Of a DNA stretch of 51,117 nt, positions 8,089 through 19,169 are shown piece by piece (the stretch's first letter is position 1; the number at the start of each line of letters is the position of its first letter). Both the position numbers and the translations under genes were made by a program. The notes below the pieces were generated by a model, which was not told the DNA's origin, searched no databases, and saw only the letters and a list, made by a program, of their open reading frames with translations. Origin of the DNA: Armatimonadota bacterium (lineage in GTDB: Bacteria > Armatimonadota > Zipacnadia > Zipacnadales > UBA11051); assembly GCA_013178155.1 (NCBI GenBank), contig JABLXH010000027.1, positions 1 through 51,117 of the forward strand, read 5' to 3'.

Positions 8089-9204
8089 CTATCGCTCTTC
8101 GCTCACGCTGCGGACCTCGTCCATCAGCGCGCTCAAGGCCTCGTCAATGGGGATGGTTCGCAGCCGCTCGCCTCGGCGAAACAGCGTGGCCTGGCCACGA
8201 CCTGCCGCCAGGCCGACATCGGCTTCCCGGGCCTCGCCCGGACCGTTCACCTCGCAGCCCATGACCGCAACCACGATGGGCGCATCAACAGCCAACAGTT
8301 CCCGTTGGACGGCCTCTGCCAACGACCTCACATCGGCCTGACACCGCCCGCACGTCGGGCAGGAGACCAGTCGAGGACCGGCCAGCAGCCCCATGGCCAC
8401 CAGCAGGCTACGCCCCACGCGCACCTCACCGACGGGGTCGCCGGTGATGGAAACGCGCAAGGTGTCCCCCAGCCCCTCGGCCAGCAAGATGCCAGCCGCC
8501 GCTGACGAACTGGCAATGGCCGCCTCGCCCACGCCGGCCTCTGTGACACCGATGTGTAGGGGGTAATCGGTCTCACGAGCAAAGAGGCGATTGGCAAGCA
8601 CCGTGCGTCGGATGTCGGAGGCCTTTATCGAGACCACGATGTTCGAGAAGCCGAGGCGTTCCATGCGCGCGACGCTGTGCAGGGCACTCACCGCCGCTGC
8701 CTCCGCGGTCGGTCCACCGTACTTGTCCAGCAGGGTGCCCTCCAGCGACCCAGCGTTGACTCCCACTCTTATCGGGACCCCACGCTCGGCAGCAGCCTCG
8801 ACAACTGCGCCCAGGCGGTCATCACCGCCAATGTTGCCAGGGTTGATCCGGATCTTGTCAGCCCCTGCCTTCAGCGCCGCGATGGCCAGACGGTAATCGA
8901 AGTGGATGTCAGCTACCAGTGGCACGCCAACCTGTTGCCTTATCTCCGCGAAAGCAGCGGCCCCCCGCCGGTTGGGGACCGCCAACCTCACAATGTCTGC
9001 GCCGGCGGCAGTGACTGAACGGATCTGCGCCACCGTGCCGGGGACATCCAGGGGATCCGTCTTTGCCATCGTCTGCACGGTGATGGGAGCTCCGCCGCCG
9101 ATGGTAAGGCACCCTACCTGAACACGACGGGTGGGTCGTCGGGGCCATGGGACAGCCGGAAGCGGGCTGTCGGTCGGGATCGGCGCTGGCCGTTTGCCAC
9201 TCAT
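8089..9204 (-). CDS. ispG: 4-hydroxy-3-methylbut-2-enyl diphosphate synthase
   Basis: IspG (GcpE), 371 residues, the penultimate enzyme of the MEP isoprenoid pathway. It converts MEcPP to HMBPP using a [4Fe-4S] cluster. The N-terminal TIM barrel shows QTMAKTDPLDV, ADIHFD and KIRINPGNIG. The C-terminal cluster domain has SCPTCGRC and GCEVNGPGEA, which supply the three cluster cysteines and the Glu. An upstream in-frame ATG at 9231 overlaps rseP and has no ribosome-binding site, whereas GAGG lies 8 bases before the ATG at 9204. It sits between rseP and the ProRS-like gene, an arrangement found in many bacteria, with ispC two genes upstream. Confidence 0.95.
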   Translation of the reverse strand: MSGKRPAPIPTDSPLPAVPWPRRPTRRVQVGCLTIGGGAPITVQTMAKTDPLDVPGTVAQIRSVTAAGADIVRLAVPNRRGAAAFAEIRQQVGVPLVADIHFDYRLAIAALKAGADKIRINPGNIGGDDRLGAVVEAAAERGVPIRVGVNAGSLEGTLLDKYGGPTAEAAAVSALHSVARMERLGFSNIVVSIKASDIRRTVLANRLFARETDYPLHIGVTEAGVGEAAIASSSAAAGILLAEGLGDTLRVSITGDPVGEVRVGRSLLVAMGLLAGPRLVSCPTCGRCQADVRSLAEAVQRELLAVDAPIVVAVMGCEVNGPGEAREADVGLAAGRGQATLFRRGERLRTIPIDEALSALMDEVRSVSEER

Positions 9205-9217
9205 CTGTCGCGCCTCG

Positions 9218-10624
9218 TCAGGGCGTTCCATAGCGCAACAGGTTCGCTAGGTCCTTGGAAGTGAGCGCAACGAACATGACGAGAACCAGTACGAATCCAC
9301 CGATGCTCAGGGCCCATTCCAGTTTGGGGTAGACCCGTCTGCGTATGATTGCCTCACAACCCAGAAGGACCAGCCGAAAGCCATCGAAGGGGGGAATCGG
9401 AAACAGGTTCACCACCGCGAGGATCGCGCTGACCATTCCTCCCCAGTTTAGCACGGCGTCCCATCCGACCTTCGCCTTCTCGGCGCTGATGGCCATGATC
9501 GCCACCGGCCCCGCCAGCTCGGCCTCCACCTCGCGACGCAACATCAGTCGGACCGACTCTACGACGACCAAGGCGCTCTCCAGGGACCGCACCAGCCCAG
9601 CGGTCACGGCCTCACCCAGCCCCGCCGGTCTCATCGCCGGACGCAGAACGACGCCAATCCGCCCTGACGGCCGGATGCGTGAGTAGAGCGCCCCTGTCTC
9701 ATCACGCAGACCGACGCGTACGTTCACCGGTTTGGGCACCATCTCCAGCTCGATCCGTTGCCCCGCGCGAAGCAAAGATAGGCGGACCGGCTTGTTGGGG
9801 CGATTGCCCACATATCCCACCAGAGACGACTGCGTCAAGGGCTCGAAGGTGAGTCCGAGAGTCCGCTGCAAGGTCTCGGTGGCATTCCCTGCCGGTGCCC
9901 TGGAAAGCTCTGCGGGCGGACGCAGACTCACGATGCGCTGCTGTTTGCCGATGTCAGGTATGGAGTAGTCCACGGCGGCGACCTTCACATCGCCTGACTT
10001 GGCCCCGCGCAATGCCTGAAGCAGCTCCGAGGGCAGGTAGATCTCCTGGCCGCCAGCCCGCTCCAGTACTTCACCCTCCCTCAGCCCGGCCCTGTCAGCC
10101 GGAGACCCCGGTTTCACCTCGCGGATCTGCAACGAGTGGCTGATGCCGTCGACAGCCAGGACTCTGTCACCCGCCTGTATGCCGGCGGTTTCTGCGGGGC
10201 TTTGAGGGATGACCTTCGAGACGTAGATACCGCTGTCGGCCGGGTCGGGGAGGCCCGTCCACAAGGTGACGGCTGAGAAAAGTCCCACGGCCAGCAACAG
10301 GTTCGCAGCACTCCCACCCACGAGCACAAGCGCGCCCTGCCAGCGAGGCCGGGAGTGAAACCCTCTCTCGACCACAGGCCCTCCCGGCTCCATTCCCGCT
10401 ACCTTGACATAGGCGCCATAGGGAATCAGGTTCAGCCGGTACCGCGTCTCCCCACGCCCGAAAGACACCAGAGCCTTGCCAAATCCGAGGGCGAACTCCT
10501 CCACTCGCATCCCAAAGAGCTTGGCCAGGAGGAAGTGGCCGAACTCGTGCAACAGGAGGCAGAGCCCGAAGACAACGACTATCGCAGCTACGCTATTGGC
10601 AACCCCGCCAACACCTTCAAGCAT
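9218..10624 (-). CDS. rseP: RseP-family site-2 zinc metalloprotease
   Basis: A 468-residue M50 intramembrane protease. HEFGH (26-30) in the first transmembrane segment supplies the zinc-binding histidines and catalytic Glu. The third ligand motif is in NLFPIPPFDGFRL near the C-terminus (Asp in FDG; the more usual LDG is changed to FDG). Between them lies a periplasmic region with two PDZ-like stretches, around APAGIQAGDRV-type and SPADRAGLREGE sequences (about 130-190), longer than in the single-PDZ forms. The family cleaves membrane-bound anti-sigma factors or remnant signal peptides. AGGGG lies 7 bases before the ATG. It follows ispC by 30 bp, as in many bacteria. Confidence 0.93.
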   Translation of the reverse strand: MLEGVGGVANSVAAIVVVFGLCLLLHEFGHFLLAKLFGMRVEEFALGFGKALVSFGRGETRYRLNLIPYGAYVKVAGMEPGGPVVERGFHSRPRWQGALVLVGGSAANLLLAVGLFSAVTLWTGLPDPADSGIYVSKVIPQSPAETAGIQAGDRVLAVDGISHSLQIREVKPGSPADRAGLREGEVLERAGGQEIYLPSELLQALRGAKSGDVKVAAVDYSIPDIGKQQRIVSLRPPAELSRAPAGNATETLQRTLGLTFEPLTQSSLVGYVGNRPNKPVRLSLLRAGQRIELEMVPKPVNVRVGLRDETGALYSRIRPSGRIGVVLRPAMRPAGLGEAVTAGLVRSLESALVVVESVRLMLRREVEAELAGPVAIMAISAEKAKVGWDAVLNWGGMVSAILAVVNLFPIPPFDGFRLVLLGCEAIIRRRVYPKLEWALSIGGFVLVLVMFVALTSKDLANLLRYGTP

Positions 10625-10654
10625 ATGTGACCCCTATACTCAACACACTTGGCC

Positions 10655-11809
10655 TCAGTCCAGGCGAGCACTGGCCATGACAAACTCCCGGGCCCACTCA
10701 TTCACTGCCAGAAAGTCGTCAAGGCAGTCTGGCTGTGCACCATTGTATGCTTCGAGAGCTCGCTCGAGAAGCCTCGGAATGTCGGTGAACGCGATCTGTC
10801 CGTCGAGAAACAGCTGCACCGCTGCTTCGTCTGCGCCATTTAGCACCGCCGGATAGCCCCCTCCCGAGATGCCCGCCTGGCGGGCTAGCCGCAGGCATGG
10901 GAACCGGTCCAGGTCAGGCTCATCGAAAGTCAGCGGCGACCCAGCTACCAGGTCCAGACGTGGCAACTCATTGCGGGCGCGATCGGGATACAGCAGGGCA
11001 TACTGGATCGGGACACGCATGTCCGGACATCCCAACTGGGCAAGCACTGAGGAGTCCTGAAACTCGACCAGCGAATGGACGATGCTCTGCCGATGGATCA
11101 CCACGTCAATGCAGTTGAAATCCACTCCAAAGAGCCAGTGCGTCTCGAATATCTCGAACCCCTTGTTGGCCAGGGTGGCCGAGTCGACCGTGACTTTGGC
11201 ACCCATCCGCCAGGTCGGGTGGGCCAGGGCCTGCTGGGGCGTCACTGCGGCCAGCTCCTGGGCCGTCAGAGCATGGAAAGGGCCCCCCGACGCTGTGAGC
11301 ACAATCCTTGCCACCGCATCCCTTGGCTGTCCCTGCAAGCACTGGAAGATGGCTGAGAGTTCGCTGTCCACGGGCAACAGCTTGGCCCCGGAAGCACGAG
11401 CCGCCTCTGTAACCAGACCTCCGGCCACTACCAGCGGTTCCTTGTTGGCGAGGGCAACATCCTTCCCAGCCTGGAGCGCGTCCATCAGGGGAACCAGCCC
11501 CGCGCTGCCGGATATAGCTCCGAGAACCAGGTCAGCCGCGGTCTCAGCGAGGAGATGACGCAGACCAACGGCGCCGGCGAGCACATGCACCCCATCGAGG
11601 TGGCGCGCCGCCTGCGCCGCTGCGTCGTGGTCCACGAGACAGCAGGTCTTCACACCGTAACGCTCGCATTGCTCCACCACCGTCTGCCAGTCGCGATGGG
11701 CAGCGAGGCCCGTCACTCTCAGGCGCTCCGGGTGGGCAGCAACCACCTCCAGGGCCTGACGCCCTATGGAGCCGCTGGATCCGAGAACCACAAGGCGCTT
11801 TGCCGCCAT
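10655..11809 (-). CDS. ispC: 1-deoxy-D-xylulose-5-phosphate reductoisomerase
   Basis: IspC/Dxr, 384 residues, the committed step of the MEP pathway, converting DXP to MEP with NADPH and a divalent metal. The N-terminal nucleotide-binding motif is VLGSSGSIGRQAL. The metal and substrate region shows LLPVDSELSAIFQ (catalytic Asp and Glu) and the conserved KVTVDSATLANKGFEIFE and IHRQSIVHS segments are intact. Length is typical. With ispG two genes downstream, the window supplies two of the seven MEP steps. The start lies 5 bp after the stop of the preceding cupin gene, so they are probably in one transcript. Confidence 0.96.
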   Translation of the reverse strand: MAAKRLVVLGSSGSIGRQALEVVAAHPERLRVTGLAAHRDWQTVVEQCERYGVKTCCLVDHDAAAQAARHLDGVHVLAGAVGLRHLLAETAADLVLGAISGSAGLVPLMDALQAGKDVALANKEPLVVAGGLVTEAARASGAKLLPVDSELSAIFQCLQGQPRDAVARIVLTASGGPFHALTAQELAAVTPQQALAHPTWRMGAKVTVDSATLANKGFEIFETHWLFGVDFNCIDVVIHRQSIVHSLVEFQDSSVLAQLGCPDMRVPIQYALLYPDRARNELPRLDLVAGSPLTFDEPDLDRFPCLRLARQAGISGGGYPAVLNGADEAAVQLFLDGQIAFTDIPRLLERALEAYNGAQPDCLDDFLAVNEWAREFVMASARLD

Positions 11810-11814
11810 CTGTG

Positions 11815-12270
11815 TTACCAGCCCTCGCTGCGCCAGACGAAGGGAATGTCCGGATCGAACGGGTCTCGCCGAAGCTCGTCGGGGTTCTCATAGCAGTATA
11901 CTTCGGTGGGAATGTTCAGCACGATCGCCGGCTGTCCACCTATGGCCGTGAACCCATGCCAGACCTGCGGTGGGATGCACACCAGCATCGGGTTGAGGTC
12001 GCCGATGACCGCGGAGTGGGTCTGGCCCCGCGTAGGGCTGTCGGAACGGTCGTCATACAGCCCGACTTTCAGATTGCCGGAAACGCAGCAGAAATGGTCA
12101 AACTGCACCTGGTGGCAGTGCCAGGCCTTCACGATACCCGGGAAGCAGGCCGAGACGTAGGCCTGCCCGAACTTGCGGAAGGCCTCTTCGTCAGAGCGCA
12201 GGATCTCCATGAGATAGCCCCGCTCGTCAACGATCCGTCGGAGCGGCTTCAGTATGACCCCCTCGATCAT
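11815..12270 (-). CDS. RfbC-like dTDP-4-dehydrorhamnose epimerase cupin
   Basis: A 151-residue single-domain cupin resembling the dTDP-4-dehydro-6-deoxyglucose 3,5-epimerase (RfbC/RmlC) family. Visible features are the N-terminal RIVDERGYLMEILR stretch, the KAWHCHQVQFDHFCCVSG strand pair (with the active-site-type His) and IPPQVWHGFTAIG. It is shorter than classic RmlC (about 180 residues), like the FdtA/WxcM-type and other short homologues, so the exact reaction is uncertain; a role in deoxysugar or surface polysaccharide synthesis is likely. Its ATG overlaps the stop of the non-catalytic M16 gene by four bases (ATGA). Confidence 0.8.
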   Translation of the reverse strand: MIEGVILKPLRRIVDERGYLMEILRSDEEAFRKFGQAYVSACFPGIVKAWHCHQVQFDHFCCVSGNLKVGLYDDRSDSPTRGQTHSAVIGDLNPMLVCIPPQVWHGFTAIGGQPAIVLNIPTEVYCYENPDELRRDPFDPDIPFVWRSEGW

Positions 12271-13637
12271 TGTCCCTCCTCCTCGTCTGCACCGGCTGTC
12301 TCGTCAGGGCCGGGCAGCACGACGCCGACAGCATGTCTAGCGAAGTACTCACGTGCCATCGCCATGATCTCCTGAGCCCCCAGGGAAAGGACATCGCTCT
12401 GCACGCGCCACGCCGGCTCGAGTCCCACGCCATAGAGTTCGTAGAGATTCAGCGCCTTCGCCGCGTTGATGTGTCCGAGCTGGGCAAGTGCGGACCCGTT
12501 CACCAGCCGCTTCTTGGCCCGCGCCAACTCATCCGCAGAGGGTGGGCTCTCGGTGAAGGCCATGAAATGGGACAGTAAGAGCGCTCGGGCCGCCTCCAGT
12601 TGCCTGGGCTGAGCTACCACGTGGGCCGCCAGGAAGGGCTGTGGGCCGGCCATCGGTGGGAGCAGTGTCACGGGGCCACCCTCCTGCCGCCGTCCGGCTA
12701 CGCGGTTAAGCCCCAGGGTCTCCTCGATGCGTGGGTCCTCGGCAAGCCGACCATCCGGGCCCGAGAGCATCATGTACACCAACTGCGCTGCCAGGTAGCC
12801 GCGCCCACCGTACCCCGGAACCGGGACACCGACAATGATGGATGCGCCCCGCCAGCCCGCCAGGGTTGAAACCGAGACCTTGGAGCGGCCGACGGGATCC
12901 TGCACGGATGGTTCTATGGTCTGCACTGCCGGCTGGTACGAGCCAAGGGCCTCCCTGGCCATCTCTATCAGCGACGAGGCCTTACGGGGCCCAACGATAC
13001 ACAGACAGGCGTTGTTGGGGCCGACGCGTTGACTGGCAAAATCCGAGACTGCCCCAACGTTCACGTGCACCAGATCGTCATCGCTCCCCCACACCGGTCC
13101 CGCAAGAGACGAATCGCGGCCATAGAGGGCCTTCGTGAACTCATAGTAGGTGAGCTCGACAACGCGCTGTAGCGACGGACGGTTGGCTGCCAGAAGCGTT
13201 GCCTTCGCCTGCGCCAGATCAGGCTCCGTCGGCTCGTCTGAGCCGAACAGGGCCCGGCCAGCCAGGGCCAGGGCCCGGCCAATGTTGGCGTCCGTGGCTT
13301 GAGCGCGAGCCTCGAGGTAGTCGGGTTCGGCGTTCAGCACGAGAGCCGCACCGGCCTGCATCTCACCGTGCAGGAGAGCAGAATCCCCCTCGGCCAGCCA
13401 TCGTTCCGCCTTCGTCTGGTTGATTTGCTGAGCTAATGCGGCCAGCCCACGAGGGTAGGGGCTCGGTGTTCCCCACCCGAGCCGCACGCCGAGGTGAAAA
13501 GCTGCCACTGCCGAGGAGTGGTCCTCGACGGCGATAACCACCAGGCCATTCGGTAAGGTAATACGCTGGTGGGGGGGCGCCGCGTGGGCGGTCATGGCAG
13601 TCAGCAGAATCGCGCTTGCGGCGCAGAGGCGTCTCAC
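12267..13637 (-). CDS. M16 peptidase, non-catalytic partner
   Basis: A 456-residue insulinase-fold protein with an N-terminal signal peptide (hydrophobic core 5-19, AHA cleavage region). The zinc motif HxxEH expected near residue 55-60 is absent: the equivalent helix reads GLAALAQQINQ. The C-terminal half keeps the non-catalytic-subunit pattern (KRLVNGSALAQLGH, ALNLYELYGVG). In two-subunit M16B peptidases such proteins provide substrate-binding residues to a catalytic partner, here the gene immediately upstream. The GTG start overlaps the partner's TGA (GTGA), so expression is coupled. It is probably periplasmic or outside the cell. Confidence 0.85.
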   Translation of the reverse strand: MRRLCAASAILLTAMTAHAAPPHQRITLPNGLVVIAVEDHSSAVAAFHLGVRLGWGTPSPYPRGLAALAQQINQTKAERWLAEGDSALLHGEMQAGAALVLNAEPDYLEARAQATDANIGRALALAGRALFGSDEPTEPDLAQAKATLLAANRPSLQRVVELTYYEFTKALYGRDSSLAGPVWGSDDDLVHVNVGAVSDFASQRVGPNNACLCIVGPRKASSLIEMAREALGSYQPAVQTIEPSVQDPVGRSKVSVSTLAGWRGASIIVGVPVPGYGGRGYLAAQLVYMMLSGPDGRLAEDPRIEETLGLNRVAGRRQEGGPVTLLPPMAGPQPFLAAHVVAQPRQLEAARALLLSHFMAFTESPPSADELARAKKRLVNGSALAQLGHINAAKALNLYELYGVGLEPAWRVQSDVLSLGAQEIMAMAREYFARHAVGVVLPGPDETAGADEEEGQ

Positions 13638-14986
13638 AGCTCCACCCCCTGATCGGCTTCCCCCGGGCCACCGGCGGCCTGAAGCACAACCAGCGAATAG
13701 GCATCAGGACGGAGGTACTTGCGAGCCGTCTCGCGCACCTGGTCTGGCGTGATGGCCATTACGGCGCTCACATAGTCCAGAGCGAAGCGGTAGGTGTCGA
13801 TGCTCTCGTAGAAACCCATGGAGCCGACCTGTTCGTCGTATGACTCATTGGTGAACGCATAGTCCGCGTAGAGCAGACGTTTGGCCTGGTCCAGTTCAGC
13901 ATCAGAAGGGGGGGACTCCGTCAGCTTGCGGACCTCATCCAGGAGAAAGGCCTGGGCCTCCTGTTCTCGGCCCTTGGGCACGAGTGCCGTAACGATAAAC
14001 AGTCCAGGTTCCTTCTGGGTGAGGAACTGGGTATCAACCGAGAGAGCAACTCGCTTTTCATCAACGAGTGCGCGCCGCAGCCTGCCCGAAGCACTGGCAC
14101 CCAGAAGGGTGTAGATGAGGTCCATGGCGCAGACATCGCCCTTCTCGGCAATGCTTGGCGCGTGCCAGGCGACCCCGAGGAGCGACACGTCTCGCTCGAC
14201 CTGGGCGGTGAGGACCCGCGGCGTTGCGGGCGCTGTCTCCACAGGCGGCGCCGTCCATTCGCGGGTTCCCCCTTCATACTGCCTGGTGAGCTCGTTCAGG
14301 CGGGCCATGAGCCATTGACCGTCCACATCGCCGACGGCCACGATGGACATGTTCCCGGGCACATAGTGGGTGGAACGAAAGCTCTCAAGTACTTGCAGAG
14401 ACAGACGGCCAACATCCTCAGGCCTACCACCGATGGGACGGCCATAGGGATGTTCGCGGAAGGCCAGCCGCCACAGCATGTCGAGCAGATAGAGGTCCGC
14501 CCGCTCCTGTCTGTCGGCCATCTCCCTCTTGATGACCTCGATCTCGCGTTGCAGGACCTGTTCGTCGAGCTTGGCCTCGAAAACGGCTCGCACGATCAGC
14601 GGAAGTACGTCCTCCAGATAGCGGCTGGCGACGGTCACATTTAGCTGAACGAAGTCGCGCATCGTCGTGGCGGCAACCCGCCCCCCGATAGCTTCGATCT
14701 CTGGCGCCAGCTTGACGCCACCGTCACCGGTAGCCTCAAAGAGCAGATGCTCAACCAGGTGGGCTGCCCCCTCCTGCCCAGGCGCCTCGTGAAGGCTCCC
14801 GGCGCGGATGAACACGCCGACGGAGACGACCGGCCACTGCCGTTCCTCCTTGACTACGACCGAAAGGCCGTTAGCCAGTGTCCGTTGGCTGACTTGCCCC
14901 GAGCCCAGTGCCGGCAGTTGTGCGCCCGCATGGGTCTCAAGGACACACACAAGCAGTATTCCGTACAATGCCCCGCGTCTCAGCAT
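13634..14986 (-). CDS. M16B zinc peptidase, catalytic subunit
   Basis: A 450-residue secreted zinc peptidase of the pitrilysin/insulinase family. HLVEH at 76-80 gives the inverted zinc motif, with the downstream Glu-rich helix (about 150-160, IEVIKREM) supplying the third ligand. The signal peptide is MLRRGALYGILLVCVLETHAGA. I chose the ATG at 14986 because GGAGGA lies 8 bases upstream and it gives a normal signal peptide. A GTG at 15034 also has a GGAGGG and would add 16 residues to the n-region. It forms a coupled pair with the non-catalytic homologue downstream. Such pairs degrade peptides in the periplasm; the substrate is unknown. Confidence 0.9.
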   Translation of the reverse strand: MLRRGALYGILLVCVLETHAGAQLPALGSGQVSQRTLANGLSVVVKEERQWPVVSVGVFIRAGSLHEAPGQEGAAHLVEHLLFEATGDGGVKLAPEIEAIGGRVAATTMRDFVQLNVTVASRYLEDVLPLIVRAVFEAKLDEQVLQREIEVIKREMADRQERADLYLLDMLWRLAFREHPYGRPIGGRPEDVGRLSLQVLESFRSTHYVPGNMSIVAVGDVDGQWLMARLNELTRQYEGGTREWTAPPVETAPATPRVLTAQVERDVSLLGVAWHAPSIAEKGDVCAMDLIYTLLGASASGRLRRALVDEKRVALSVDTQFLTQKEPGLFIVTALVPKGREQEAQAFLLDEVRKLTESPPSDAELDQAKRLLYADYAFTNESYDEQVGSMGFYESIDTYRFALDYVSAVMAITPDQVRETARKYLRPDAYSLVVLQAAGGPGEADQGVEL

Positions 14987-15050
14987 CGGCCACGTCCTCC
15001 GTAGATACGCTCCAGACTGCCTGGTGGGGACCACCGCCCGTCCCTCCGGC

Positions 15051-17360
15051 TTAGCGCGCCTCGACCGCGCTGGCCAGGATCTTCTTGACCCCGACCTGGG
15101 GAAAGGCGATGGTCAGCACAACTTCCCCGTCATCACTCGCCGAGACTACGATCCCTTGGCCGAACTTCTTGTGTGTCACCTTGGTCCCAGCCCGAAAGCG
15201 CTTCTCTCCCGAGACAGACCCGGCCTTGCCTCCGTGGCCAGTCCTCTGCCCGTTCCCGGCTCGGCTGCCGGCAACTGCGCCTTCGGCAACCTGACGCTCT
15301 GCAGCGATTGACTGGTTCTCCTTCGCCCTCGCCAACAGGGCAGTAAGGTCGATGCGGGACCTTGGCGGGCCCCCGCGCAAGACTTCATCCTCGGTCTTGG
15401 GGCGGGGCGGTAGCAGCAGGTGCTCGAGGTCGCCGCGCCTTTCGATGTGTTCAGGCGACAGGTCTTTCAGAAAGCGTGAAGGTTGCTGACGTTGCCGACT
15501 CCCGAAGACGGTGCGCGAGTTGGCATACGAGAGGTAGAGCATCCTCTCCGCCCGCGTCATGCCAACGTAGCAGAGCCGCCGCTCTTCCTCCAACTCAAAC
15601 GGATCATCCATTGACCTGCGGTGAGGGAAGACCTCCTCCTCAAGGCCCACCATGAAGACGATAGGGAACTCGAGGCCTTTGGCACTGTGCAGGGTCAACA
15701 GCGAAACTCGGCTGTCGAGGTTCTCCGCCCGGTCAATGTCTGAGATGAGCGCGAGGTGCTCAAGGAAAGCGGATAGAGACGAGTCCTCGCGTCGCTCAGC
15801 GAACTTCGCCGCAACGGTGATCAGTTCGCCCAAGTCCTCGGCCTGGGACCTCTCGTCGCTCTTCTCCGAGTTGGTAAGCGCCGCCAGGTAGCCCGAGGAA
15901 TCAAGAACATCACGGACGAAGTGCGGGAGTGGTTTCTGGTCTACCTGGTCCGCCAGGCGGCGCATCAGGTGGTGGAAGTCGAGAGCCGCGGCCCTGGCCC
16001 TGTCGGTCAGGCCCTCAGCCTCCTGAGCGCGACCGCAAGCCTCGAGAAGCGTTATGTTCTCCCGGCGTGCTAACCGGTCCAGTGCCGCTAACGTCTTCGC
16101 GCCGATGCCGCGCGCCGGCCTGTTGATGATGCGGCGCAGGGAGAAGCCATCCGCCGGATTGCTGATAACCTTCAGGTATGCCAGCGCGTCGCGGATGACG
16201 GCGCGGTCGTAGAAGCGCAGTCCCCCGACGATCTCATAGGGCAGTCCCTTCTCCAACAGCTTGTCTTCGAACTGCCGGGACATGGCGTTCGTGCGATAGA
16301 GTATCGCGTAATCCCCGGGGCGAGCGTTACCACTGTTCACCTGGCCCCGGATGACCGATGTCACCCACTCCGCCTCTTCCTCCTCGTTGAGCGCCTGGTA
16401 GACAACGACCTTGTCCCCCTCGTGATTGTCGGTCCAGAGTCGCTTGTCGGCTCGGGCCGCGTTGCGGCGTATCACGTCGTGGGCACAGGCGAGGATGCGC
16501 TTGGTACTACGGTAGTTCTGCTCCAGCTTCACCACTTTGCAGTTGGGGTAATCGCTCTCAAAGGCAAGGATGATACCTACGTTCGCACCGCGCCAGCCAT
16601 AGATGCTCTGGTCATCGTCACCGACGACGCAGATGTTCCCGGATTTCCCGCCCAGCAACTGGATCAGCCGGTACTGCGCGTGGTTGATGTCCTGGTACTC
16701 ATCAACGAGAATGTACCGGAGACGGTCCTGGAGACGCTGAAGCACGGAACGCTTCGTTTCCAGTAGCTCGACGGTACGCATCAGGAGGTCGTCAAAGTCC
16801 AGGGCTGCGTTGGCTCTCAAACGCTGTTCGTAATACGCGTAGACCCGCTGAGCCATCTCGTCCATGGGACCCTTGCGCGTTCGTCGGTACCCCTGGACGT
16901 CTAGAAGCTCGTTCTTCGCGCGGCTTATACGGTTCAGTATCTCTGACGCGGAGTAGCTCTCATCGCTGTCGCCATCGAGCACGGAGAGCGCTTCCTTGAC
17001 TACGGCCGCCTGGTCTGCCTCGTCATAAATGGTGAAATTGGGGGGGATGCCAATGGCCTCGCCCTCCTGCCGGAGGATGCGAGCGCAGATGGAGTGGAAG
17101 GTGCCTACCCAGAGCTTCTTCGCCTCGTCACCGATCAGGCCCGCGATCCTCTCTTTCAGCTCCCCCGCTGCCTTGTTGGTGAACGTAACGGCGAGAATCT
17201 GCTCCACCGGGACGCCCTTCTCGCGCACCATGTGAGCGAGACGGTAGGTAAGAGTGCGCGTCTTTCCACTGCCGGCACCGGCGAAGATCAGCACGGGGCC
17301 CTCGGTAATCTCGGCGGCCACCCGCTGTTGTGGATTGAGTTGGTCGAGCAGTCCGGCCAC
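15051..17360 (-). CDS. pcrA: UvrD/PcrA-type superfamily I DNA helicase
   Basis: A 769-residue 3'-5' helicase for DNA repair and replication-fork maintenance. In order: Walker A GAGSGKT (28-34), TFTNKAA (motif Ia), DEYQDIN (motif II), GDDDQSIYGWRGA (motif III), LEQNYRS (motif IV), LTLHSAKGLEFPIVF (motif V) and VGMTRAERML (motif VI). The C-terminus (about 715-769) is a Tudor-like domain (GTKVTHKKFGQGIVV), which in PcrA/UvrD binds RNA polymerase. A basic Gly-rich linker precedes it. The GTG start has no strong Shine-Dalgarno. uvrD would be an equally valid name. Confidence 0.95.
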   Translation of the reverse strand: MAGLLDQLNPQQRVAAEITEGPVLIFAGAGSGKTRTLTYRLAHMVREKGVPVEQILAVTFTNKAAGELKERIAGLIGDEAKKLWVGTFHSICARILRQEGEAIGIPPNFTIYDEADQAAVVKEALSVLDGDSDESYSASEILNRISRAKNELLDVQGYRRTRKGPMDEMAQRVYAYYEQRLRANAALDFDDLLMRTVELLETKRSVLQRLQDRLRYILVDEYQDINHAQYRLIQLLGGKSGNICVVGDDDQSIYGWRGANVGIILAFESDYPNCKVVKLEQNYRSTKRILACAHDVIRRNAARADKRLWTDNHEGDKVVVYQALNEEEEAEWVTSVIRGQVNSGNARPGDYAILYRTNAMSRQFEDKLLEKGLPYEIVGGLRFYDRAVIRDALAYLKVISNPADGFSLRRIINRPARGIGAKTLAALDRLARRENITLLEACGRAQEAEGLTDRARAAALDFHHLMRRLADQVDQKPLPHFVRDVLDSSGYLAALTNSEKSDERSQAEDLGELITVAAKFAERREDSSLSAFLEHLALISDIDRAENLDSRVSLLTLHSAKGLEFPIVFMVGLEEEVFPHRRSMDDPFELEEERRLCYVGMTRAERMLYLSYANSRTVFGSRQRQQPSRFLKDLSPEHIERRGDLEHLLLPPRPKTEDEVLRGGPPRSRIDLTALLARAKENQSIAAERQVAEGAVAGSRAGNGQRTGHGGKAGSVSGEKRFRAGTKVTHKKFGQGIVVSASDDGEVVLTIAFPQVGVKKILASAVEAR

Positions 17361-17443
17361 GACAGTTCACCATTCAGTTGGGGTGCGTTTCGGAGCTACA
17401 GAACGATCACACGGATCGAGTGGCACCGGCGTCAGACTCACCA

Positions 17444-19087
<1,644 letters not shown>

Positions 19088-19124
19088 GTGACACCTACCA
19101 GGCTCTGGACTTTTCGCAGCGCAA

Positions 19125-19142
19125 GACCGGCTGCGGCCGGTC
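19125..19142 (-). terminator. Hairpin upstream of pyrG
   Basis: A perfect six-base inverted repeat GACCGG / CCGGTC with a six-base loop in the 82-bp gap between the coiled-coil gene and pyrG. It lacks a following T run. It may be a weak terminator or a leader hairpin for pyrG, whose expression is controlled by attenuation-like mechanisms in some bacteria. Confidence 0.3.
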
Positions 19143-19169
19143 GTTGTCGCCGGGAACCCTGCAGTGATA

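Noticed and set aside
13250-13285. Direct repeat of CAGGGCCCGGCCA in the M16 gene
   Set aside because: It encodes the repeated GRALALAGRAL stretch of a coding helix and is a coding coincidence rather than a mobile or regulatory repeat.
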